Below are positions 36,946-45,645 of a stretch of 64,000 nt of DNA, piece by piece. Location of the stretch: the NCBI RefSeq assembly GCF_000695795.1, contig NZ_JNCA01000011.1:124001-188000 (forward strand), given 5' to 3'. The stretch's first letter is position 1, and the number at the start of each line of letters is the position of its first letter. Under the pieces are notes generated by a model, which saw only the letters and a list, made by a program, of their open reading frames with translations, was not told where the DNA came from and searched no databases. Both the position numbers and the translations under genes were made by a program. The DNA is from Flavobacterium seoulense (GTDB lineage Bacteria > Bacteroidota > Bacteroidia > Flavobacteriales > Flavobacteriaceae).

Positions 36946-39708
36946 TTATTCGGGTACCATCATTGGGTAACGGTCTATAGATTCTTGAAAACCTTTAGTC
37001 TTATTGATTAATACGGTACTAAGCGAAAATTTTCTGGCTTTGGTTTTTGATGAGTCATTAGAAGGTCCATACAGCAAATATTCGCCGTTGGCCTTATTTT
37101 CTATTTCTAATCTTGCCGTTTGATCCAAGTTTAATTGTCCGTTTATAATATAATCTCCTACAACGATATTTCCTTTACTGTCAGGCTGTATGTTTATAAA
37201 CGATAAACTATTGCTTTCATCAATTTGGATAACCGCTAAAAAGCGCATTTCCTTTGATTTTTCAGTATTTTCTGCTTTAAAATGAAATTGTTGTTTATCA
37301 AATTTTTTGGCAGGCCTGCCTCTTTGTGGATTGAGCCAATCGAAGGGTTTTACATAAGAACTGTCCACCAGAGTTTTGTTAGTTGGGATACTACTAAAAA
37401 CATGAACAGATGCATCGGCATTATCACTGTTTGCTATCAATGATTGATCTTTTGGATTTAAAGTCATGTTGGCTCTTTGTAATCCGTTAAGTTGGAAAGT
37501 CCAGTTTACCGGTTTTTTTGCTTCCAGTTCATCGTAAACCACAACAATATTAGGGCGTAAAAGAACTAAGTGTCTGCGGAATTTACTCACTTTTGGATCA
37601 TCTTCTTCGTTGACAATGAAACCGTTTTTAGCATCATACACATTAGCGTTTTTCAATACAGTAATCCAGTTAATTCCGAGAGAATCTATTTTTTTGTAAG
37701 CATTAGAAGCATCTCCCATTATGTAGGTCATGCTTTCACCATCTAAATAACGAGGAATCCAGCCGTAAGCACTTTGAGTATATCCTTGTGTTTTGCCATC
37801 AACCGTAATGGTGTTTCTGGCACGGCTGTGTTTTTGTGCTACCAAGTAGTGTTTATCCTGAGTGGTTATACGATAACCGGTTGGGTAAAACAAGGGTTTT
37901 CCTTTATAAACAATATTGAAACTATTATGTTCAGCCATAGCATGTGAACCAACACCGAAAGGAGAGCTGTAAAATGACAGAAATAAGTTCTTGTTAGCAT
38001 CTAAAACATTGGTATTTATCATAGCCATACCGCTTTCAGGAAAAACTGCTGATTGCGGGATTTTGTTCCAATTCAAAGGAGCTATTTTTTTAGGCTGATG
38101 CTGTAAGCGATACTCTAAAAAACCACCATTCTTAAATTGATAGACACTATCTAGTGATTGGTCAGATAATTTATAGGCATAGTTAATGGCAAAAGGATTA
38201 TTTAATTCCTGTCCGAGGATATAAGCAAATCCGGTACGAAGTTTATTTAACTGATCCCATTCTTCACTACCATCGGCAAATCCATCTCCGGCTGATTTGA
38301 TAGGAAGAGTATAGGCTAAAGCATTGGCACAGTTTGAAAACCAAGGATGAGAGAAAGTATTAACACCGAATAAATCTCTAAACAAAAGAAAATTGTTAAC
38401 CATTGATTCCATACTTACATGCAGATAACCCATATTACCATTAGCCCAAACACCGTCAGAAGCAAAACCACCGGCTGGAGAACGCGACAGCCAAATATCG
38501 TATAGCATGCCCACCCAAATTTTAGCATCGGCTAAATGGTCTTTCATTACTAAAGAAGCTACAAAGGCATCGTGAAATGTATGCTGAAAAAAATGCTCAG
38601 CCAGTAAACCATCAGCAGAACCTATGTTTTCGTGAACAGCTTCGCTTAATATTAAATTAGCTACGATAGAAATAAATTTTTCAAACTTTTTTTTGTCTTC
38701 TGCCGAAATTTTATTGTAGGCAATATCATAAGCCATTGCTAAAGTAGACATGGATTTAGAAGCTGAAAAATCCGATTTCTCATACATCTCAGCACCGTTT
38801 AATGAAGCGATATAGTTAGCCATTGTTAAGGCTTTTTTCAAATATTTTTCGTCGTGATTAATTTCATAAGCCATTAAGAGGTTTTCTATATTAGCATCAA
38901 TTGCTTCCACTTCGTAGCGTAAACGAAATTTCATAATCTGATCGCGTTCCTGTTTTGTAGCTGTTGAAGGTATAGGTTCTCCCTTTACCTTGTAGTCTTC
39001 TATTTGTTTCTTTAGCGCAGCATCTGCTTTGCTTTTGTATTGCGCTATAAGCGTTTTTTGATCTTCAGTTGGGTTTTTAATATTTAAAGGCTTAAAAATA
39101 CGCGGATGTTGTGCAGGGATTTTTGCCAAAGCTTCATTCTCTTTTGGGGATTCAAATTTTGGAACGATTGATAAAATTTCAATTTCATAAGTTTCTGACC
39201 ATTTTCCACCTGCCGTGCGGTAACGCCAGTACCAGGTTCCAGGTGCCAAGGCTTTGTGATTATTGTAAAAAGGCATTCGTAAGCCTGTTACTGAAAGTGT
39301 TGTTTTACTGGAAAGATCTTTAGTTTGCCCCAATTGAAAATCATAACGTTTGTATTCATTCAGTTTTTTTTCACTAGGCTCTTCCGGAAAAGTTTTTGGG
39401 TATTCAAAATCAGCCATTGGCCAGGTAAATATTGGCGGATTAGCTATTAATTGATGCCCTTTTGTAGGGTAAGGAAATTCTCTGTTACCTTGTTGTCTAA
39501 CAGCATTTATGCTTAAGGTTTTATTACCATCACCATTACTGGTTTCATTACTTTTTACTTTGTAAACCTCAGAAAATTGATTAAACCCTTTAAAAATTTG
39601 TCCTAAGGTAGTTTGTGCAAAAGTTGTTTGAACCGACAAAGATATTGTCAGTAGTAAAATGATTTTAATTGTTCTGTTTTGCGTCAAATGTTGGGATAAA
39701 TTAAGCAT
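36946..39708 (-). CDS. DUF4962/heparinase II-III family polysaccharide lyase
   Basis: A 920-residue exported protein. The signal peptide (about 1-32) is followed by a DUF4962-type N-terminal part (fibronectin-like WYWRYRTAGGKWSETYEI, then an alpha/alpha toroid to about 530) and a heparinase II/III-like beta-sandwich (from about 560) with HAMAEHNSFNIVYKGKPL near residue 595, where the His/Asn segment is the expected metal or catalytic site. Several lyase families share this build, including PL35-type chondroitin and hyaluronan lyases. It is not a close match to Pedobacter heparinase II. A galactosaminoglycan or heparan lyase is likely, but specificity is unknown. Confidence 0.82.
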   Translation of the reverse strand: MLNLSQHLTQNRTIKIILLLTISLSVQTTFAQTTLGQIFKGFNQFSEVYKVKSNETSNGDGNKTLSINAVRQQGNREFPYPTKGHQLIANPPIFTWPMADFEYPKTFPEEPSEKKLNEYKRYDFQLGQTKDLSSKTTLSVTGLRMPFYNNHKALAPGTWYWRYRTAGGKWSETYEIEILSIVPKFESPKENEALAKIPAQHPRIFKPLNIKNPTEDQKTLIAQYKSKADAALKKQIEDYKVKGEPIPSTATKQERDQIMKFRLRYEVEAIDANIENLLMAYEINHDEKYLKKALTMANYIASLNGAEMYEKSDFSASKSMSTLAMAYDIAYNKISAEDKKKFEKFISIVANLILSEAVHENIGSADGLLAEHFFQHTFHDAFVASLVMKDHLADAKIWVGMLYDIWLSRSPAGGFASDGVWANGNMGYLHVSMESMVNNFLLFRDLFGVNTFSHPWFSNCANALAYTLPIKSAGDGFADGSEEWDQLNKLRTGFAYILGQELNNPFAINYAYKLSDQSLDSVYQFKNGGFLEYRLQHQPKKIAPLNWNKIPQSAVFPESGMAMINTNVLDANKNLFLSFYSSPFGVGSHAMAEHNSFNIVYKGKPLFYPTGYRITTQDKHYLVAQKHSRARNTITVDGKTQGYTQSAYGWIPRYLDGESMTYIMGDASNAYKKIDSLGINWITVLKNANVYDAKNGFIVNEEDDPKVSKFRRHLVLLRPNIVVVYDELEAKKPVNWTFQLNGLQRANMTLNPKDQSLIANSDNADASVHVFSSIPTNKTLVDSSYVKPFDWLNPQRGRPAKKFDKQQFHFKAENTEKSKEMRFLAVIQIDESNSLSFINIQPDSKGNIVVGDYIINGQLNLDQTARLEIENKANGEYLLYGPSNDSSKTKARKFSLSTVLINKTKGFQESIDRYPMMVPE

Positions 39709-39764
39709 TATCGTATAATTTTTTGGGTTGGATTGGTGGTTGTTTTTTTGCTAATTAATTATAA

Positions 39765-40457
39765 CTAATCAAGAGCATATATTTTTAAGTTCCTGATTTC
39801 CTGTCGGGATTGTAAACTTCTAAATCCAAAATATCCCGATGTTAACGGGGAAGGGTCTGTATATTGAAAAAATAATTCTTCGTTTATCCAAAAACTGGAT
39901 GTTCCATCTTTTACAATTGTTTTAATATGATATACTTTTTCGGCTTCAAGTAAATGTTCTTTATCAGTGTATTCCTTTATTACAGGTTTTGATTCAGGCG
40001 TCAGGTATTTTCTAAAACGTGTGGTTTTATTATTCCATCCGCCAATACCTGCATAATATAAAGAGAGGTCATCATATTCCTGAAATTTACCACGACGGGT
40101 AAATAAAGTGTCTTTTTTAGGGTCTGTAGCCATCCAAAATTGGTTCATATCACTAACACGGTCATTGCATTTTTGATCCATACGTACAACTCTATCGTAT
40201 TCAATTCGTATATTGCCACTAAGCTTTTTATTCAACCAAACCGTAACACCTCCCCAAGTATCTAATATCAAAGCATTTTTGTGGGTATAAACGGTAGAGG
40301 TATGACCAGGTAAATTATCTATCTCTGCTACCCAGATATGACAATCAAGCGGTTTCGAAAAATCCGCTTGAAATAGTAGTTTATCTTTTTTTTGAGCAAA
40401 GACAACATTTGTTAATAGACAAAGACTAATTAGTATTTTCGTTTTGATTAAACTCAT
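39765..40457 (-). CDS. Exported DUF6250 family protein (concanavalin-A-like fold)
   Basis: A 230-residue protein with signal peptide (about 1-21). The body matches the DUF6250 pattern: LLFQADFSKPLDCHIWVAE, TWGGVTVWLNKKLSGNIRIEYD, DMNQFWMATDP, then a GWNNKTTRFRKYL segment and the end SGYFGFRSLQSRQEIRNLKI. It is a beta-jelly-roll of the concanavalin-A-like type, the fold used by several glycan lyases and binding domains. Function is not established. It lies 9 bp downstream of the DUF1961 gene in one unit with a PL13-type lyase of the same general fold, so it probably acts on the same polysaccharide. Confidence 0.82.
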   Translation of the reverse strand: MSLIKTKILISLCLLTNVVFAQKKDKLLFQADFSKPLDCHIWVAEIDNLPGHTSTVYTHKNALILDTWGGVTVWLNKKLSGNIRIEYDRVVRMDQKCNDRVSDMNQFWMATDPKKDTLFTRRGKFQEYDDLSLYYAGIGGWNNKTTRFRKYLTPESKPVIKEYTDKEHLLEAEKVYHIKTIVKDGTSSFWINEELFFQYTDPSPLTSGYFGFRSLQSRQEIRNLKIYALD

Positions 40458-40466
40458 GTTTGTTTA

Positions 40467-41321
40467 CTATTTGTAATTGTACACTTTAATATTATCGTAT
40501 TCACCCAATGCGCAAGGCATTAACCTAAAGCCCCAGTAACCGCCTTCTAATGGTTTGTCATCTTTATAAGTGAAAATTGTTTTTCCATCAATAATGTAGC
40601 TTATTTGGTCTTTAATTTTTTTGATTTCACAGTGGTAGGTTTTATTTAGATCTTTAGAAACGATGTCTTCGCCTTCGTATAGCATTTTTCTTCCCGGAGC
40701 TTTGCGCAAATTGGCGGTTTTACGTTGAGGTTCTAAATAAGAAATACGGTAATTATTCAATTCACCTGCCATTAGTTCAGAGGAAATTCCATTGCGAACC
40801 GGAAGTGTTTTATCGAAAATTCCTTTTCCGTTGGTACCCAAAGCAGAGAATAATACCATGTGCAGCGGAGTAGGGTAGAGCGCTTTAAAATCAAATTCAA
40901 TAGAATAACTATCTTCTGTCTGGAATTTTTTGTTCCAGAAATTAAAACTCCCACCTAAAAACTGAGCCTCTTTTTTATTTGCATCCGTTTCAGTTGTAAC
41001 CTTAGCAAAATATCCAGATATGTTTTTGCCATATTTTTTAGTCATTGCCTCGATAATATAAGGCTGATATTCATCTGAATTATTTTTTTTAGAAATTTTG
41101 CCCTCATCCATTAACTTTTTTAATAGCTGAAAATAGGTGGGTTCTAAAATTAATTTTCCATTACGAATGAACGATTTTCCTTCGCCTTCAATCTTCCAGT
41201 CTTTAAGTTCACGGTTTTTATTAAATTCATAACTGCAAACCAATACTTTATTTTGATTGGTTTGAGAATAGCCTACAAGGCTGGAATAGAGAAGAGCGAT
41301 AACTAAAAAAGTGTTGTTCAT
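40467..41321 (-). CDS. Exported DUF1961 family protein (concanavalin-A-like fold)
   Basis: A 284-residue protein with signal peptide (about 1-20). It matches the DUF1961 pattern: SFNFWNKKFQTEDSYSIEFD, TPLHMVLFSALGTNGKGIFD, GELNNYRISYLEPQR, TANLRKAPGRKML and the terminal EGGYWGFRLMPCALGEYDN. These are concanavalin-A-like jelly rolls found in uronic-acid polysaccharide loci of Bacteroidota. No activity has been assigned that I can name with confidence. It is 15 bp after the PL13-type gene and 9 bp before the DUF6250 gene; the three adjacent jelly-roll proteins form a compact set. Confidence 0.82.
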   Translation of the reverse strand: MNNTFLVIALLYSSLVGYSQTNQNKVLVCSYEFNKNRELKDWKIEGEGKSFIRNGKLILEPTYFQLLKKLMDEGKISKKNNSDEYQPYIIEAMTKKYGKNISGYFAKVTTETDANKKEAQFLGGSFNFWNKKFQTEDSYSIEFDFKALYPTPLHMVLFSALGTNGKGIFDKTLPVRNGISSELMAGELNNYRISYLEPQRKTANLRKAPGRKMLYEGEDIVSKDLNKTYHCEIKKIKDQISYIIDGKTIFTYKDDKPLEGGYWGFRLMPCALGEYDNIKVYNYK

Positions 41322-41336
41322 TTGATAATTTTTACA

Positions 41337-42425
41337 TTATTGTTTTTGAATGGTTTCTGTGAAACCACTATGTTCTACTGTAAAGCCATCTTTAAAAGGT
41401 TTGTAAATACCATATTTAAAATAAGGACCTAATTCATCATTTTTACCTATGTCAACATTTTTAATATCACACAGTACTTTGTCATCCATCCACATTTTAA
41501 TGTATCCTTTTTCTAAAACTTCATCTGAGGTATGACTGTATTTGCTGTATTTTATTTCCATTTTAAAATGAATCCATTTGTTGATGGGCACATTGCTGGT
41601 AGGTTCAGAAAAAGCTAAAAATCCGGTTTTACCATCTGTACCAATTACTTTACCCACCGGTACTTTATTAGGGTAAGGTCTGGTTCTGGTTTCACTGTCT
41701 GAAACTCTTTCGGCGCTGCTACGTACTAACATATACAAATAGGGTGGACGGTAGCTCATTTCGGCAATTGGCCCACCAGCAGCAGCATCTACACGCCATC
41801 CATTTGGCTTTTTAGTTTTGATGTTTTTACCTATGTGTTTGTCAAAATACATTGTATCTAAGATTGCAGTCATCTCTTTTATTGATACTTTGAGCATCTC
41901 TCCTTTGGGATTGATAAGTAATGTGCGATCTGGTCTACCGTGTATTTGTGCAATAATTCCTCCTTTGGTTGGTGATTCGGCCTCAGGAAATCTGGTGTAC
42001 CAGTCATAGGTTACTATATCTCCATAATTACCGTGGAACGAATTGATATAACCTTCAAAAATTTTAGATAAGTCATTGATTTCTTCATCAGAATATCCTT
42101 TTAGGTTTTCTTTGGTTCCAAATGTAGAGGAAAGCTCGATACGATTAGCTTCTCCGGTACAAATGAATTTATAGACCGGATTTCCTTTATACAGATTTTT
42201 TGTGTCTTCGATGATGATACCATTAGGTTCCTTATCTCCTATGGGAATAAATTGATTGTCCAGAATTTGTTCCGGCGTGGCAATGTTTTTTTGTTCGCTT
42301 AGTCTCCAGGTTATTTTTCGGATGTCTTTTTTTTGCTCTGCTACCGATTTGTTACTTTGAGAATAACCGGAGCTCATGTAGAGTGTTCCAGCAATTGCTA
42401 AACAAAGGTTTACTGTTGATTTCAT
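41337..42425 (-). CDS. Heparin lyase I-like polysaccharide lyase (PL13)
   Basis: A 362-residue exported protein resembling Pedobacter heparinase I (384 residues). Shared segments are GGIIAQIHGRPDRTL with the conserved His162, the following LINPKGEMLKVSIKEM, KPNGWRVDAAAGG, IGKNDELGPYFKYGIYK and the closing HSGFTETIQ. Heparinase I cleaves highly sulfated heparin regions at GlcNS-IdoA2S bonds. Differences from the model: AQWHG is AQIHG here, and no Cys appears at the place of the reactive Cys135, where HGNYGDIVTYDWYTRF stands instead. Specificity may therefore differ. Second gene of the eight-gene unit. Confidence 0.86.
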   Translation of the reverse strand: MKSTVNLCLAIAGTLYMSSGYSQSNKSVAEQKKDIRKITWRLSEQKNIATPEQILDNQFIPIGDKEPNGIIIEDTKNLYKGNPVYKFICTGEANRIELSSTFGTKENLKGYSDEEINDLSKIFEGYINSFHGNYGDIVTYDWYTRFPEAESPTKGGIIAQIHGRPDRTLLINPKGEMLKVSIKEMTAILDTMYFDKHIGKNIKTKKPNGWRVDAAAGGPIAEMSYRPPYLYMLVRSSAERVSDSETRTRPYPNKVPVGKVIGTDGKTGFLAFSEPTSNVPINKWIHFKMEIKYSKYSHTSDEVLEKGYIKMWMDDKVLCDIKNVDIGKNDELGPYFKYGIYKPFKDGFTVEHSGFTETIQKQ

Positions 42426-42469
42426 GATTTTAGTTTTTATAATTTTATACTATAACAGTTCGTTGGTTA

Positions 42470-43855
42470 TTATAATCCGGAGTTAAATTTATCCCCATTG
42501 GATTTGCACCATTTTTTTAAATAGTTACGCATGGTGATGAGTTGCTTTTTGTACGACTTATTTAACGCTAGATTAGTTATTTCTCCTGGATCTTTCGATA
42601 AATCAAATAACTGTTCTTTTATTTCCCCTTTATTATAAACAATGTATTTAAAATCCTTGGTAATAACGGCTCGGCCATTAATACCGGATAACTCTTCATT
42701 ATGCGCAAAATCAGTTTGAATAACTAAAGTATCTCGTAGATTTTGAATAGTATTATCGGTTATTTTTTTGCTAAGATCAATTCCTTTTAAATAGGGAGGT
42801 TTTGGCACGCTTGTAAAACCACACATAGTTGGGATAATATCAATACCATTACATACTAACATCTCATCGGTACGAGGTTTCCATTCGCCTATTTTTGAAA
42901 TGATAAACGGAATTTTTGCAGCTTCTTCATATAAAATTTGTTTTTGATTCCAACTGTGACCTGCATAGCCATCACCGTGATCGGCTGTAAAAATGATAAT
43001 AGTATTTTTTTCGATATTATATTTTTTTAATGATTCAAGAACCATTTCGATATAATTATCTACTTTTTCTACTAAACGATTGTAAGCCCAACGGTATTGA
43101 CGCCATTGGTCTCCTGTCCAATTTATTGTTGGGTAGGTACGGAATCCAACTGTTTTTTGTTGATCGCGAACAATTTTTGGTTCATGATCAGGTATTTGCC
43201 AGTTGTCAGGCAAAGGCGGACATTGATCTGCCGGAGGTGCTTTTTCTAAAACATCCATTTTTAACTCTTCGCCACGAGCCCACTCGCAAATATCATGTGG
43301 ATTCAAAAATGAAGCTACCAATAAAAAAGGCTCGTTTTTATTTTCTTTAATAAAACGAGCGCAATAGGAGGGAGTTGCGGCATCATTATAATCCAGAAAA
43401 TCGGTGTTTTTAATGAATTCAAAACCGTGTTGACTAATTTTAGTAGTAGGAACAGGTAAATGCCATTTTCCAACATAGCCCGTTTTATAGCCACCGTTTT
43501 GGAAAATTTTACCCATCATTAATAAATCATCAGGCCATTGTCCATCTTTTTCAGATCTGTTGCCTACAAAACCTGTTTCATACGGCATTTTACCACTGAT
43601 TATTGATGTACGTGATGGTGTACACAAAGGTTGGGCACAATAAGCCTTGGTAAAACGTACTCCGTTTTGCGCCAATTTATCCATAGCAGGAGTTTGTAAA
43701 TATTTGTTCCCGGCAATACTCATGGCATCAGCGGTTTGCTGATCGGTCATGATGAGAAGAATATTGGGACGCTCAGTTGTTTGTGCTCTACTCACTAATG
43801 GAGTATTGATAAGGCTTAGAAGGCAAAGAAGCACTATGTTCTTTTTGAGTATCAT
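42470..43855 (-). CDS. Type I (S1) sulfatase, exported
   Basis: A 461-residue sulfatase with signal peptide (about 1-25). The active-site sequence is PLCTPSRTSIISGK, with Cys78 the formylglycine precursor. The metal site begins LLIMTDQQTADAM and continues with FTADHGDGYAGH in the second half. The TDQQ form and the DHGD segment occur in sulfatases acting on glucosamine or uronic-acid sulfates, but position specificity cannot be set by eye. It is the first gene of the eight-gene unit ending at 33240, behind operator S4, and differs clearly from the sulfatase at 30355, so the two probably remove different sulfates. Confidence 0.92.
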   Translation of the reverse strand: MILKKNIVLLCLLSLINTPLVSRAQTTERPNILLIMTDQQTADAMSIAGNKYLQTPAMDKLAQNGVRFTKAYCAQPLCTPSRTSIISGKMPYETGFVGNRSEKDGQWPDDLLMMGKIFQNGGYKTGYVGKWHLPVPTTKISQHGFEFIKNTDFLDYNDAATPSYCARFIKENKNEPFLLVASFLNPHDICEWARGEELKMDVLEKAPPADQCPPLPDNWQIPDHEPKIVRDQQKTVGFRTYPTINWTGDQWRQYRWAYNRLVEKVDNYIEMVLESLKKYNIEKNTIIIFTADHGDGYAGHSWNQKQILYEEAAKIPFIISKIGEWKPRTDEMLVCNGIDIIPTMCGFTSVPKPPYLKGIDLSKKITDNTIQNLRDTLVIQTDFAHNEELSGINGRAVITKDFKYIVYNKGEIKEQLFDLSKDPGEITNLALNKSYKKQLITMRNYLKKWCKSNGDKFNSGL

Positions 43856-43915
43856 AATTTAGTTGGTATTTAATAGACGTTTTATTTTTTGATTTACAAA
43901 GCTTTTAAACTATAA

Positions 43916-43976
43916 CGAATTTAAGCATCAATGTTTAAAACAAGTTTTGATTTTGTTCAAAAGGATATTAAATTTA
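43916..43976 (-). promoter_or_regulatory. Operator/promoter S4 of the eight-gene sulfatase-lyase unit
   Basis: Plus-strand view: -7-like box CGAATTTA (43916-43923; TAAATTCG on the coding strand), proximal half-site GTTTTGATTTTG from 43944, distal half-site ATATTAAATTTA from 43965. Spacings 21 and 21. The box form is intermediate between the CAAATTTA and CGAAGTTA types seen at the other sites. Confidence 0.75.
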
Positions 43977-43985
43977 ATTAAGTTC

Positions 43986-44927
43986 TTATTTAATCACTAT
44001 ATCTGATGTTTTTAGTTTCTGAAAAACATTTGCACAACAGCCTAATAAACCTGCTTTATTACCCAAATTAGCAGCTACGATTTCAGTATGGGCAAAAGCT
44101 ACAGGAATTGTTAGTGATTTGACTCTACGCCTTATTTCATCAATATAAAATTGTCCTGCTTCACTGATGCCGCCCCCAATAACTATTTTTTGAGGACTAA
44201 AGACATTAATAAAACTGCTAATTCCTGCTGCCAGATAATCAAAATGGCGTTCCATTGCTTTAATAGCTTCTTTTTCACCCAAAAGATATTTTTCAATGAT
44301 GTATTTACCATCAACTTCTTCTGATAAAATTGGATTCAGAGACTGATAATAATTGACAAGAGCAGTAACGGAAGCATAAGCTTCTAAACAACCAATTCCT
44401 CCACAAGCACAGGCCAAACCATTTTGCTGTATTACTATATGTCCTAATTCGGCTCCGCGATTGTTATATCCGCCATGAAGTTTATTATTAATCAAGACAG
44501 CTCCTCCAATTCCAGTTCCTACTGTTAGAAAAATAACGTCACTACTGTCTTTTGCTGCACCGTAGATTAATTCGCCAAGTCCCATTAAGTTTGCATCGTT
44601 ATCAATTATGATATTATAAGTTGTTAACTTTTTTAGGGTTTCTCCTAAATTTGATTGTTCAAATTCAGGTAAATTATCTCCTCCGCCAATGATTACATTA
44701 TTTTCGATAACTCCAGGAAAGCCAATCCCAACACCTACAACAGTTCCGTTTAATTGATCAGCACATTGTAAAATAACGTTACTGATTAGAATGATAATTT
44801 CTTTTTCTGTTTTTGCAGTTTTTAGTGGAACCAAAAAGGAAAATAACATTTCTCCTGATTCGTTAACAACACCACATTTTAAAGAGGTTCCACCTATATC
44901 TATTCCGATAGCGTAAGATTGTGACAT
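43986..44927 (-). CDS. ROK family sugar kinase
   Basis: A 313-residue ROK kinase. The ATP-binding loop is GIDIGGTSLKCGVV, the second phosphate loop FLTVGTGIGGAV, and the ROK zinc motif is ACACGGIGCLEAYAS preceded by the AELGHI His. The catalytic Asp is in IIDNDANLMG. ROK enzymes phosphorylate glucose, N-acetylglucosamine or N-acetylmannosamine. In a locus with NagB, N-acetylglucosamine kinase is the best guess, but NagA is not in the window. It has no DNA-binding HTH, so it is not a ROK repressor. It is preceded by a weak operator copy (S8). Confidence 0.92.
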   Translation of the reverse strand: MSQSYAIGIDIGGTSLKCGVVNESGEMLFSFLVPLKTAKTEKEIIILISNVILQCADQLNGTVVGVGIGFPGVIENNVIIGGGDNLPEFEQSNLGETLKKLTTYNIIIDNDANLMGLGELIYGAAKDSSDVIFLTVGTGIGGAVLINNKLHGGYNNRGAELGHIVIQQNGLACACGGIGCLEAYASVTALVNYYQSLNPILSEEVDGKYIIEKYLLGEKEAIKAMERHFDYLAAGISSFINVFSPQKIVIGGGISEAGQFYIDEIRRRVKSLTIPVAFAHTEIVAANLGNKAGLLGCCANVFQKLKTSDIVIK

Positions 44928-45106
44928 TTGTGTGTTATTTAGGTTAATTATAATTACTGTTTTATGTTTTGATTTTATCTTTCTAAATGATAGTTTTTTA
45001 TTAATTCTTTTGTCTTTTCACAGCTGGTATAAGGTTTTTAAATGTCTATAAAGTGTGAAGCAATAGTAATGCTAAAGTAAGGATATGGATAGGTCTAGTA
45101 GATTAG

Positions 45107-45139
45107 GTTTTAATTTAAAAACTATCAATTTTGATTAAA
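45107..45139 (-). promoter_or_regulatory. Weak operator copy S8 before the ROK kinase
   Basis: Plus-strand view: half-sites GTTTTAATTTAA from 45107 and ATTTTGATTAAA from 45128, 21 bp apart as in the other copies. The -7 position is poor: TAAGGATA at 45078-45085, one base off the usual spacing. Possibly a weaker member of the same regulon. Confidence 0.4.
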
Positions 45140-45184
45140 ATAGAAGAATTTACGGGTGTATTTAGAGAATCTATGCCTAAAAAA

Positions 45185-45213
45185 ATAATGCAGAGCTTGA
45201 GGCTCTGCATTAT
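45185..45213 (-). terminator. Terminator of the susC-susD-fucosidase unit
   Basis: ATAATGCAGAGC (45185-45196) and GCTCTGCATTAT (45202-45213) form a perfect 12-bp stem with a five-base loop, with a T-run on the minus strand, 60 bp past the small exported protein gene. Confidence 0.85.
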
Positions 45214-45272
45214 GGATTGCGTTGATTTATTTACGGTTTAACTTTTGTAAATTTTATCATTTGAGATAAGCT

Positions 45273-45611
45273 TTATTCTTTTGGCTTATTTTTTAAATTT
45301 TTAGCAAAATCTCTCCAAACTTGAAATTCTTCAGGAGTCAGAATTGATTTTTCTTTGATAGTAACCTCTTTTTTCCAAGTTTGAAGTTTTTCTTTTCGTT
45401 GCTCCTCTGTAAGTGTTGCATCATTTTTAATTGCTTTTTGAGTCTTACTGTTTTCGGCAATTAGATTGTGCATTTTCAGTTTATTTTCATCACTCAATTT
45501 CATTACTGTAAAAATAGAGTCTCTTTGCACTTTCATGCTTTTATGCTTGTTTTGGGCGTAATTTGCTGTTGTAGCTAGCATTAAGCCTAATAGTATTACT
45601 AACTTTTTCAT
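45273..45611 (-). CDS. Small exported protein of unknown function, Spy-like pattern
   Basis: A 112-residue protein with signal peptide MKKLVILLGLMLATTANYA and a charged, mainly helical body. LTEEQRKEKLQTWKKEV followed by ILTPEEFQVWRDF recalls the LTxxQ repeats of periplasmic Spy/CpxP-like chaperones, but similarity is weak and I would not assign a function. It starts 34 bp after the fucosidase gene and is last in the susC-susD-GH29 unit, just before a strong terminator. It may assist folding of periplasmic enzymes or receptors of the locus. Confidence 0.75.
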   Translation of the reverse strand: MKKLVILLGLMLATTANYAQNKHKSMKVQRDSIFTVMKLSDENKLKMHNLIAENSKTQKAIKNDATLTEEQRKEKLQTWKKEVTIKEKSILTPEEFQVWRDFAKNLKNKPKE

Positions 45612-45645
45612 AGTTTATATTTTTTTAAGTTTTTGATTCAAATAA

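Larger units (their letters stand above)
44928..45272. other. 345-bp intergenic region: ROK promoter and susCD-unit terminator
   Basis: Contains the S8 half-sites (45107-45139) about 180 bp upstream of the ROK ATG and the terminator at 45185-45213. The remainder is AT-rich without coding signal. Confidence 0.6.
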
